Shown one piece after another: positions 33,981 to 42,080 of a stretch of 64,000 bases of DNA (positions within the stretch are counted from its first letter, which is position 1; every line of letters begins with the position of its first letter). A program made the position numbers and the translations under genes. A model generated the notes under the pieces. It was not told the origin of the DNA. It did not search any database and saw only the letters and a list, made by a program, of their open reading frames with translations. This DNA comes from an uncultured Ferrovum sp. GTDB lineage: Bacteria; Pseudomonadota; Gammaproteobacteria; Burkholderiales; Ferrovaceae. Location of the stretch: positions 17,864 through 81,863 of the forward strand of contig CAITLJ010000019.1 in the NCBI GenBank assembly GCA_903893215.1. Direction: 5' to 3'.

Positions 33981-35404
33981 TGTTCAGGCAAGGCAAACAG
34001 CTTGCCCGGGTTCATCAGGTTGCGCGGATCCCACGCAGTTTTCAGGGCGCGCATCAGGGTCAGTTCCACCGGGTCACGATACCGCGCCAATTCAGCGACC
34101 TTGAACTGACCGATGCCATGTTCAGCACTGAAGCTGCCCTCGTGCGCGGCCACCAGATCGTGCACCCACCGGGTCAGCGCGGCATGCTCGGCGTCCAGTG
34201 TGGCTGTGGTCGCCATGCCGTCGGGATCGGCCGGGAACAGGTTGAAATGCAGATTGCCGTCCCCCAGATGACCGAAACACACCAGTCGCGTGCCTGCATG
34301 TTGGCGCAGCAGCGCAGTTTCGGCCTGTTCAATAAAGTCCGGAATGCGTGAAATCGGCAACGAGATGTCGTGCTTCAGGCTGGGGCCCTCCAGCCGCTGC
34401 GCTTCCGACAGATGTTCGCGCAGGGCCCACAGGCTGGCTGACTGCGCAGCCGTCTGCGCAATCACCGCCTGGGTGAAGCCTGCCGCTCCGGCCAGCGCAG
34501 CGAGGTGCCCGGTCAGATCGTCAGGGCTAAGCTGGTCCACCTGCACCAGCACCTGCCAGGGATGCACATCGGGCAGCGGGTCCCGCGTACCGGGCAAATG
34601 GCGCAGTGCCAGTTCCAGCGGCAAGCGGCCGATCAGTTCAAAACTGGAAATCTGTTCGCCGCAGCGGGCGCGCAACAGATGGAACAGCACCAGCGCAGCA
34701 GCCACCGAGGGCAGGCCAACCCATGCCACCTGCTGCTGCTGCGGCAGCGGAAACAGGCGCAAGGTGGCTGCAGTGATGATGCCAAGTGTGCCCTCGGCGC
34801 CAATGAAGACCTGCTTCAGGTCGTAGCCGGTGTTGTCCTTGCGCAGGCCACGCAGCCCGTTCCAGACGGAACCGTCCGGCAGCACCACCTCCAGACCCAG
34901 CGCAAGCGCACGCGCATTGCCGTAACGCAGCACCTGCACCCCGCCAGCATTGGTGGCCAGGTTGCCGCCAATGCAGCAACTGCCCTCGCTGGCCAGGCTG
35001 AGGGGAAAGAGGCGCTGGTGCGCGTTGGCCAGTTGCTGCACAGCGTGCAGGGTCGTGCCGGCTTCGACGGTCAGCGTGTCATTTTCCACATCCACCTCGC
35101 GCACCGCGGTCAGGCGTTTCAGGCTAAGGATAAGTTGCGCATGCGGTGCAGCCGGATGGGGTACCGAGCCGCCGCACAGGCCGGTATTGCCGCCCTGAGG
35201 CACGATGGCCACTGCGTGCGCACCGCACCAGCGCACCAGTGCCTGCACGTCGGCGACCGTGCGCGGAAGGGCCACCGCCAGCGCCCGGCCGGCGGTGCGA
35301 CCCCGCCAGTCACGCTCATAGGGCGCGCGATCCGCTGCCGATAGCAGGATCAGGTCGGCGCCAAAGGCCGCCTGCAGCGCTATGCCGAGCGGATCGCCAG
35401 TCAC
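33977..35404 (-). CDS. FAD-linked 2-hydroxyacid dehydrogenase (GlcD/D2HGDH-like)
   Basis: Flavoprotein of 475 residues with the PCMH-type FAD-binding domain (VPQGGNTGLCGGSVP and GNLATNAGGVQVLRYGN) and the C-terminal FAD-oxidase cap with GHLGDGNLHFN and HGIGQFK. This architecture fits D-lactate, glycolate or D-2-hydroxyglutarate dehydrogenases; the substrate cannot be assigned. The ATG overlaps the nudC stop (ATGA), and its own stop overlaps mtnA, so nudC, this gene and mtnA form one operon. Confidence 0.88.
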   Translation of the reverse strand: MTGDPLGIALQAAFGADLILLSAADRAPYERDWRGRTAGRALAVALPRTVADVQALVRWCGAHAVAIVPQGGNTGLCGGSVPHPAAPHAQLILSLKRLTAVREVDVENDTLTVEAGTTLHAVQQLANAHQRLFPLSLASEGSCCIGGNLATNAGGVQVLRYGNARALALGLEVVLPDGSVWNGLRGLRKDNTGYDLKQVFIGAEGTLGIITAATLRLFPLPQQQQVAWVGLPSVAAALVLFHLLRARCGEQISSFELIGRLPLELALRHLPGTRDPLPDVHPWQVLVQVDQLSPDDLTGHLAALAGAAGFTQAVIAQTAAQSASLWALREHLSEAQRLEGPSLKHDISLPISRIPDFIEQAETALLRQHAGTRLVCFGHLGDGNLHFNLFPADPDGMATTATLDAEHAALTRWVHDLVAAHEGSFSAEHGIGQFKVAELARYRDPVELTLMRALKTAWDPRNLMNPGKLFALPEQ

Positions 35405-36297
35405 TGTGCGTTACTCGCTGGCGCCTGCAGATGGGCGACCACGGCACGGATCAGCCGGCCAGCAATACTGATCGGCGGCGGCAGCAAGGGCAGGGCCTTC
35501 AGGTCAAACCAACGCACATCCTCGATTTCATCCGGTTGCGGCACCGGCTCGCCGGACAGGTATTCGGCCGTATAAGCAATCATCAGCGAGTGCGGAAACG
35601 GCCATGGCTGGCTGTCGAAGTACTGGAAATTGCCGGCCCGGATGCCGGTTTCTTCCTGGATTTCGCGCACCAGCGCCTGCTCAAGCGATTCACCGACTTC
35701 CACGAAACCGGCCACGGCGCTATACATCCCGGGCGCGAAATGGGGGGAGCGCGCCAGCAGCAACTGGCCTTCGCGCACCACCAGGCCCATCACTACCGGC
35801 GAAATGCGCGGGTAAGCCACAAAGCTGCAGGCGGTACACTCGCGTCCGCGCTCATGGCTGCGCATCCGCATGGGTGCCGCACAACAACCGCAAAACTGGT
35901 GGGTACGTTCCCATTCGAGGACCTGAAAACTGCGTCCGGCCAATGCCACCCAGCCCACATCAATCTGGCTGAACAGGCTGCGTAGTCCGGTCCAGCTGAA
36001 TCCGGCCGGCGCTTCCACACCATCAGCCACCTCGAGTGTCAGCACGAACCGACCGTCGAGCTTGCCAAGCAGGGCGTGGCGACGGATGGTAAGACCGTCC
36101 GGCAGGGTGCCAAGCGGAAAATGATCGGCATCGCACCACAGCAGCCGGTTGCCCTGCCAGACAAACAGCAGGGCGTCAGCGTACACAAGCGCAGTCACGT
36201 CGATGTCGTCTGGCAGGCGATGCTGCGGCACGAAGCGGCCTTCGCCTACCCAGTCGGGAAAGTTGCCGGGGGCGTGCAGACGATAAGGCAGTGACAT
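35401..36297 (-). CDS. nudC: NADH pyrophosphatase / NAD-decapping hydrolase
   Basis: Nudix hydrolase of 298 residues that cleaves NADH and removes NAD caps from RNA. It has a four-cysteine zinc ribbon (Cys136, Cys139, Cys154, Cys157), the NudC-type AYPRISPVVM segment, and a complete Nudix box from GFVEVGESLEQALVREIQEE (about 197-219). The SQPWPFPHSLM motif specific to NudC follows. It is the first gene of the nudC-FAD oxidase-mtnA operon. Confidence 0.95.
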   Translation of the reverse strand: MSLPYRLHAPGNFPDWVGEGRFVPQHRLPDDIDVTALVYADALLFVWQGNRLLWCDADHFPLGTLPDGLTIRRHALLGKLDGRFVLTLEVADGVEAPAGFSWTGLRSLFSQIDVGWVALAGRSFQVLEWERTHQFCGCCAAPMRMRSHERGRECTACSFVAYPRISPVVMGLVVREGQLLLARSPHFAPGMYSAVAGFVEVGESLEQALVREIQEETGIRAGNFQYFDSQPWPFPHSLMIAYTAEYLSGEPVPQPDEIEDVRWFDLKALPLLPPPISIAGRLIRAVVAHLQAPASNAQ

Positions 36298-36577
36298 TGG
36301 TGCATTCCGGATCCGTAAGCCCTGATTCTAACAAGCCCGGGAAGCGGTCAGTGATTTCAGGCGGCCAACCGCTCTTCAGCACGCATGCTACCTGGCAACA
36401 GCCGCAGACTGCGCGCAGGTATGGTGCGGTGATTGGCTGGATGACGTGCATGCCACACATTCTGACTATTGGCGCCTAAATTAATCGAAAGGCTTGCCGT
36501 TAAGTCGTCGGAAGACACTTACAGGACGCCAATCCGCTGCAAACCGCACGGAGGGCGCATGCTCAGGAGGCAACCGG
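36298..36577 (+). other. Intergenic region between nudC and the chemoreceptor
   Basis: 280 bases with no supportable gene; it must hold the divergent nudC promoter and the chemoreceptor promoter. The clearest signal is the sigma-28-type element at 36477-36503. AGGAGG at 36565-36570 is the ribosome site of the chemoreceptor. Confidence 0.6.
36477..36503 (+). promoter_or_regulatory. Sigma-28 (FliA)-type promoter
   Basis: TAAATTAA, then exactly 11 bases, then GCCGTTAA. The flagellar sigma-28 consensus is TAAAGTTT-N11-GCCGATAA, so the -10 matches seven of eight and the -35 keeps TAAA. It precedes the chemoreceptor start by 75 bases. Confidence 0.8.
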
Positions 36578-37747
36578 ATGGACCAACTCGATTTGCGCAA
36601 GGCCATGTACGCCCTGGTGGTGGTGGCGGCCTTGGTCGAAGCTGCAGCGATTGCCCTGCTGCAATCCTTGCTGCCTGGCAGCGGCCTCGCCGCCCTTTAC
36701 GGGCTGGCCTTGGGCTTTGTGCCGGTACTAGCGCTCGCGGCGATGCTGGGCCAGCATTTTGGCAAGCGTGCAGAACTGGTGGTGAATGCGCTCCACGACA
36801 TGGCGGCAGGTGACCTGACGCGCAAGGTGGCGCTTGCCGGCAAGGACGAGTTTTCCTGGCTGGCCTATGAATACGACACCACCCGGCGCAAGATGAAAGC
36901 CCTGGTCGCTGCCATCTCCGATGGGGCGAGCGAAGTGGCGGGACTGGCGGTCGACATCAGCCGGGCCACCCGCTCGATTGCGGACCATGCCGGTCGCCAG
37001 AATGACGCATCCGCCGATATTGCGCGCACCATCGAGGAAAGCGTGGAAAGCATCGCTGTGGTGGCCAATCATGCCGCCGACGCGCATTTCGTGGCCGGCG
37101 AAGCCGGCAAGCTTGCTCAGGCAGGTTGTGCCACGATTGACGCCGTGAGTGTTGAAATCACCGAAACTGCGGCATCGGTGAGTCGATCTTCGGCAGCCAT
37201 TCAGGATCTCGGCCGGCAATCCGAAACCATCAGTTCGATTGTCAAGGTGATCGGTGAGATTGCCGATCAGACCAACCTGCTCGCACTCAACGCGGCGATC
37301 GAAGCCGCGCGTGCCGGCGAGCAGGGCCGCGGCTTTGCTGTGGTAGCCGACGAGGTGCGCAAGTTGGCGGAGCGCACCGGACAGGCCACCAAGGACATCA
37401 CCCAAAAGATCGACGCCGTGCGTGTCGGCACGCGTCAGGCCGTCGAGGGCATGGAAGTCTGCGTGAAACGGGTGGAACACGGGGTGGAACTGACCGGAGA
37501 AGCAGGCCGCAACGTGAACTCCCTGGGCAACGATACCCAGCGCACGCTGGCGCAGATTGCTGACATTGCCTCGGCGATGAACCAGCAGCGCAGTGCAGCG
37601 CAAAGCATCGCGCAGCATGTGGAACAGATCGCCAGCATGTCGGCCGAAAACCTGTCAGCCATCACCTCGGCCGAGGAACGGATGGGACAGATGCGCGCGC
37701 TGGCTGAACGCCTGACCGGTCAGGTGTCCGCGTTCCGGGTGGCCTGA
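36578..37747 (+). CDS. Methyl-accepting chemotaxis protein without periplasmic sensor domain
   Basis: Chemoreceptor of 389 residues. The start at 36578 has AGGAGG seven bases upstream. Two N-terminal hydrophobic helices are joined by only a few residues (LPGSGLA), so there is no ligand-binding domain outside the membrane. A HAMP-like segment follows ([15 protein letters not shown]), then the MCP signalling domain with hairpin tip [20 protein letters not shown] (about 245-265) that contacts CheA and CheW. No C-terminal CheR pentapeptide is visible. The sigma-28-type promoter links it to the flagellar regulon. Confidence 0.9.
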   Translation: MDQLDLRKAMYALVVVAALVEAAAIALLQSLLPGSGLAALYGLALGFVPVLALAAMLGQHFGKRAELVVNALHDMAAGDLTRKVALAGKDEFSWLAYEYDTTRRKMKALVAAISDGASEVAGLAVDISRATRSIADHAGRQNDASADIARTIEESVESIAVVANHAADAHFVAGEAGKLAQAGCATIDAVSVEITETAASVSRSSAAIQDLGRQSETISSIVKVIGEIADQTNLLALNAAIEAARAGEQGRGFAVVADEVRKLAERTGQATKDITQKIDAVRVGTRQAVEGMEVCVKRVEHGVELTGEAGRNVNSLGNDTQRTLAQIADIASAMNQQRSAAQSIAQHVEQIASMSAENLSAITSAEERMGQMRALAERLTGQVSAFRVA

Positions 37748-37751
37748 ACCC

Positions 37752-39821
37752 TCATTCCTCCGGCACGGCGTCGAGTGCGGCAAGCCAGACACTGGCGTCC
37801 GTGTCGCTCGGCGCGCGCCAGTCGCCGCGGGGCGACAAGGACCCACCGGAGCCGACCTTGGGTGCGTTGGCAAAGCAGCTGCGCTTGAACTGGCTGCCCG
37901 CAAAAAACCGCTGCAGGAACACCCGCAACACGGCGCGGATCTGGTCCATGCGATAGATGCGTGGCACCAGTTGCGCACCTGCCGGCCCCTCGCGCAAGGG
38001 GTCGCCGCCCGCACTGGCGCCCCAGGATTGGGCTGCCAGCCAGGCCACCTTGGCTGGTGTGTACCCATGGCGCAGCACCTGATACAAAAAGAAATCATGC
38101 AGGTCATAACTGCCAAGGATGTCTTCGGTACGCTGTGCGGGTTGATCGGCGCTGCTGCCCGGCACCAGTTCGGGACTGATCTCGGTCGCGATCACGTCGT
38201 GCAAGACTGCCGTGAACCCGGCGCTCCATTCGCCGGTATCCGCTGACCATTGGATCAGGTGCCGAACCAGGGTTTTGGGCACGCTCGCGTTCACATGGTA
38301 GTGCGCCATATGGTCGCCCACCCCGTAGGTGGACCAGCCCAGGGCCAGTTCACTCAGGTCGCTGGTGCCGACCACCAGCGCGCCATGCAGGTTGGCAAGG
38401 CGGAACAGCACGCTGGTGCGCTCGCCTGCCTGCACATTTTCGAAGGTCACGTCGTATACCGCTTGTCCCGTGGCGTAGGGATGTCCGATATCGCGCAGCA
38501 TCTGCAGGCACGCCGGCCGGATGTCAATCTCGTTGGCCTGGCAGCCCAGATGCTGCATCAGGCGATGCGCCTGATCCAGGGTTCGGGCGCTGGTAGCGAA
38601 GCCTGGCAGGGTCCATGCGAGCAGATGGTTCCGTGGCTGGCCCAGACGCTGCAGGGCATGCGCTGCCACGATCAGGCCCAGCGTGGAGTCGAGTCCGCCC
38701 GAAACGCCGATCACCAGCTTGCGCAGTCCACTGGCTTCGAGCCGCCGCAACAGACCCTGGATCTGGATTTCGAGCACCTCACGACAGCGCGCATCGCGCT
38801 CAGCCAGCAGGGCTGGCACGTAGGGAAAACGTGAGCGCGGGCGCAACAGGTCGAGCCGGCCACGCAGTGGCACCGCCAGCGACAAGGGCACCACGCGCGT
38901 GTGGATGCCGTGCACCACCTGTCGGGCGTTTTCTGCAAACGTGTTCTGGCGCATGCGTTCCTGGCCAAGGCGGCCCACATCCACATCAGCCAGCAACAGC
39001 TGGCTGTCCTGCGCATAACGTTCCGATTCGGCAAGGCACTGACCATTTTCGCAAATCAGGCCATGACCATCCCAGGCAAGGTCGGTGGTGGATTCGCCAA
39101 AACCGGCGCCGCTGAACAGGTAGGCCGCCACACAGCGTGCCGACTGCTGGCTCACCAGGCCACGGCGATATTCCGCCTTGCCGAGGCTGGCGGGCGACGC
39201 CGACAGGTTGACCAGGACCTGCGCACCGCGCAGTGCCGCCAGCGACGAGGGAGGCACCGGCACCCACAGGTCCTCGCAAATCTCCACGCCCAACGTGAAT
39301 CGCAGTTCGCCTTCGCAGCGGAATAACAGGTCGGTACCCCAGGGGATGGCGCCCCACGGTTCCAGCACGACCTCGGTGGTATCACTGGCCGCGCTGCCGG
39401 CAAACTGGCGACCCTCGTAAAACTCGCGGTAATTGGGCAAATAGGTTTTGGGTACCAGTCCCAGCACCCGACCGCCCTGCACCACGGCGGCCACATTGAA
39501 CAAGGCATCTTCATGGCGCAACGGCAGTCCCACCACCACGGCGAGCGGCAGCAGGCTGCTCGCTTCCACCACGCTTGCCAGTGCAGTCAGGGCGGCATCC
39601 AGCAGAGCCTGTTGCTGAAACAGGTCGTCGCAGCTGTAGCCGGTCAGCCCAAGCTCGGGAAACACAGCAAGACACGCCCCCTGCGCTGAAGCCGAATGAA
39701 TTTGCCGGATGGTTTCGGCGGCATTGGCGGCCGGCTGCGCCAGGTGAACCCGTGGAACGGCCACGGCTACCCGGATCAGTTCGTGGCGATACAGATTGTG
39801 GAACGACAGCGGATCAGACAT
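37752..39821 (-). CDS. nadE: Glutamine-dependent NAD synthetase
   Basis: Final step of NAD synthesis, 689 residues, two-domain form. The N-terminal nitrilase-fold glutaminase has the triad Glu56 (FPELGLTGY), Lys125 (VPKTYLPNYREF) and Cys182 (VEICEDLW). The C-terminal synthetase has the PP-loop SGGLDS (374-379) and later LSELALGWSTYGVGDHMAHY. Length and order match the long bacterial/actinobacterial-type NadE that needs no separate amidotransferase. It converges on the chemoreceptor gene with 4 bp between stops. Confidence 0.95.
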   Translation of the reverse strand: MSDPLSFHNLYRHELIRVAVAVPRVHLAQPAANAAETIRQIHSASAQGACLAVFPELGLTGYSCDDLFQQQALLDAALTALASVVEASSLLPLAVVVGLPLRHEDALFNVAAVVQGGRVLGLVPKTYLPNYREFYEGRQFAGSAASDTTEVVLEPWGAIPWGTDLLFRCEGELRFTLGVEICEDLWVPVPPSSLAALRGAQVLVNLSASPASLGKAEYRRGLVSQQSARCVAAYLFSGAGFGESTTDLAWDGHGLICENGQCLAESERYAQDSQLLLADVDVGRLGQERMRQNTFAENARQVVHGIHTRVVPLSLAVPLRGRLDLLRPRSRFPYVPALLAERDARCREVLEIQIQGLLRRLEASGLRKLVIGVSGGLDSTLGLIVAAHALQRLGQPRNHLLAWTLPGFATSARTLDQAHRLMQHLGCQANEIDIRPACLQMLRDIGHPYATGQAVYDVTFENVQAGERTSVLFRLANLHGALVVGTSDLSELALGWSTYGVGDHMAHYHVNASVPKTLVRHLIQWSADTGEWSAGFTAVLHDVIATEISPELVPGSSADQPAQRTEDILGSYDLHDFFLYQVLRHGYTPAKVAWLAAQSWGASAGGDPLREGPAGAQLVPRIYRMDQIRAVLRVFLQRFFAGSQFKRSCFANAPKVGSGGSLSPRGDWRAPSDTDASVWLAALDAVPEE

Positions 39822-39880
39822 TGCAGTTTACCGACAGGCATCAGCCCCGGAGTCTGCATCACGGCTACCTGCCGTGGCAA

Positions 39881-40576
39881 TCAGTGGCAGGGGTCCACCT
39901 GCAGACCGAGCTTGCGTGCCGCCAGTACCGCCTGTACCCGGGAGTTGACATTGAGTGCCCGCAGCACCGCCGTGGTGTGGGTTTTGACGGTGCCGGTACA
40001 CAGCCCCAGCTCGCGCGCAATATTCTTGGCCGACATGCCCTCCAGCAGCAGACCCAGCACCCGGCTTTGCTTTGGGGTCAGCCCGAGATCTGCTGCGGTG
40101 GTGGCTGGCAGGTTTTCGGGCGGCGAGGGCCGCCCAACCGGCACACGGTTGGCCGGTCGCAGGGCAGCGCCCATCTGAAACGCGGTGGCGAAGGGGGTTG
40201 GGAGGAATACCAGGCTGGATTCCGCCGCCTGCAGGGCGGCGAGGAGTACGTCCGGGGTGGCTGATTTCAGCACACATAGGGTGCCGCCGGCGCGCAGGCA
40301 GGCCTGCACGGGAGAGCGTTCGCCCGGCCGGTCGAACAGGCCAACCAGCGGCACGCCCACAAAATGACGGCGGATGGCCAGCGTAGTGTCCTCGACAGCA
40401 GCGCCAGTCGCATCCAGATCCAGCAGCACCAATCGCGGTTTCGGGCGGGGATGGGCACCCTGAACGGCTGCCCAGTGCTCGAAGACCTGCGTGATCTGAC
40501 CCGGCATTCCGGCTTCCAGCAGAAGCAGCAGACCGTTGCGAAACAGGTTGGGGGGGCAGATCACGAGCGTGGACAT
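39881..40576 (-). CDS. LuxR-type response regulator with degenerate receiver
   Basis: Regulator of 231 residues: an N-terminal receiver-like domain and a C-terminal LuxR/NarL helix-turn-helix (LGLTPKQSRVLGLLLEGMSA through VKTHTTAVLRALNV, about 164-205). The receiver keeps a candidate phosphorylation Asp (LLDLD, 53/55) and the conserved Lys104 (VLKSA), but the acidic pair after strand 1 is replaced by ICPPN, so metal-dependent phosphorylation is doubtful. The ATG at 40576 is preceded by AAAGG. It lies 79 bp downstream of the efflux operon on the same strand, and no histidine kinase is adjacent. Confidence 0.78.
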   Translation of the reverse strand: MSTLVICPPNLFRNGLLLLLEAGMPGQITQVFEHWAAVQGAHPRPKPRLVLLDLDATGAAVEDTTLAIRRHFVGVPLVGLFDRPGERSPVQACLRAGGTLCVLKSATPDVLLAALQAAESSLVFLPTPFATAFQMGAALRPANRVPVGRPSPPENLPATTAADLGLTPKQSRVLGLLLEGMSAKNIARELGLCTGTVKTHTTAVLRALNVNSRVQAVLAARKLGLQVDPCH

Positions 40577-40655
40577 GGAAGCCTTTCTGGATGGGATGGG
40601 CTGCAAACTCAAACCATAGACTGCGGCCTGAGTGTTTCAGCGCAAGCTTAAGCCG

Positions 40656-42080
40656 TCAACCCCCAGTTTGCGGACTGTCTTTCCATCCACCGCCAAGCGC
40701 TTTGACCAGATTGACGTGTGCCACACCCTGGCGCGAATTCACGTTGAGCACGGTGAGCTGCGCGCTGAGCAGCGTGGTCTGCGCGCTGAGTACGTTCAGA
40801 TAGCCGACGGTGCCGGATTTGTACTGTTCCGTCACCAGTGCCAGGGTTTCGGCTGCCGCCTCCGCAGCTGCCTGCGCGCGCTGGATTTCCTCGTCCAGCG
40901 CCGCAACGCTGCTCATTGCATCCTGCACCGACTGGAACGATTCGAGCACCACCTCGCGGTAAGCGGCAGTGGCCTGATCCAGAGTGGCGAGGGTCTGGTC
41001 ACGTAAGGCGGTATGGTTGCCGCCGTCGAGCAGATACTGGGTGAGTTGCGGCCCGACCGACCAGAAGGATTTGGGCAGGGCCAGCCACTTGTTGGCCTGT
41101 TTGCTTTCGAAGCCGATGGTGGCATTGAGCGTGACCACCGGATAGAACGCCGATTCGGTGGCCTGCAGCTTGTAGGCCTGCGCAGCCACCAGCCGCTCTG
41201 CATTGGCGATATCCGGGCGTCGCTCCAACAGGGTGGAGGGCAGGGCAATTGGCAAGGCTGGCCACTTGGGCGGCGCCCAAGGCCGCGCTGGAATGCGGAA
41301 CTCCTGGGCGGCGTGGCCGGTCAGCACGGCAAGCGCATGCTCCAGGGTATCCCGGCTGATCGCTGCGTCGGCCAGACTGGCGCGCGCCGACTCCAGCTGG
41401 CTGCTGGCCTGGGTGACATCGGTGCGGGCGGCCAGTCCGCCTGCATGGCGGGCATTGGTCAGGTCAAGGTTGCGCTGATCGGCGGCAACGGTGTCACGCA
41501 GCAGTTGCAGGATGGCATCGGCCGCCCGCAGCTGGAAATAACTGCTGGCCAGTTGCGCCTGCAGGCTGAGCAGGATCGCGCCGCGGTTGTCGAGCCCGGC
41601 GCGGGCTGTGGCTTCGCTGGAGGCGATGTTGGCGTGCAATGCGCCCCATAGGTCGGGCTCCCAGCTGAAGGCACCGGAGAGCTGAAACAGGTTGCTGGCG
41701 GGTGGACTGGCCAGGGCGCCACCACTGGTCAGGATCGGTTGCTGCGAGCGGGTGGCACCGAGCGTGGCGGTCAGGCCGGGATACAGCGTGGACTGCGCTG
41801 ATGCCAGCAAGCCGACCGCCTGGCGGTATTGTGCATCGGCCTGCGCCAGGGTCTGGTTGCCCTTGCTCACCTGCGCCATCAACGCGTTCAGGTCGGCGTC
41901 GCCGTAGACTGTCCACCAGGCCTCGGGTAGCGCTTGGTCAGATGGCTGGGCCAGCTTGAAACCGGCCGGAATCTTCCAGGCAGGCTGGAACGGCAGCGCA
42001 GCCGTATCGGTCTGCGTATGGGGCAGGGCGCACGACGCCACGCACAGGGTCAGGGCCAGGATCGGCAGGGTGCACTTCAT
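40656..42080 (-). CDS. RND efflux outer membrane channel lipoprotein (NodT/OprM family)
   Basis: TolC-like outer membrane factor of 474 residues. A lipoprotein signal with lipobox VASC is at the N-terminus, followed by two repeats of the efflux protein domain: LNALMAQVSKGNQTLAQADA starts the first, and ERRPDIANAERLVAAQAY marks the second. Coiled-coil heptads are evident. The ATG overlaps the mdtC stop (TGATG), so this is the fourth gene of the pump operon and very likely its dedicated exit duct. Confidence 0.92.
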   Translation of the reverse strand: MKCTLPILALTLCVASCALPHTQTDTAALPFQPAWKIPAGFKLAQPSDQALPEAWWTVYGDADLNALMAQVSKGNQTLAQADAQYRQAVGLLASAQSTLYPGLTATLGATRSQQPILTSGGALASPPASNLFQLSGAFSWEPDLWGALHANIASSEATARAGLDNRGAILLSLQAQLASSYFQLRAADAILQLLRDTVAADQRNLDLTNARHAGGLAARTDVTQASSQLESARASLADAAISRDTLEHALAVLTGHAAQEFRIPARPWAPPKWPALPIALPSTLLERRPDIANAERLVAAQAYKLQATESAFYPVVTLNATIGFESKQANKWLALPKSFWSVGPQLTQYLLDGGNHTALRDQTLATLDQATAAYREVVLESFQSVQDAMSSVAALDEEIQRAQAAAEAAAETLALVTEQYKSGTVGYLNVLSAQTTLLSAQLTVLNVNSRQGVAHVNLVKALGGGWKDSPQTGG

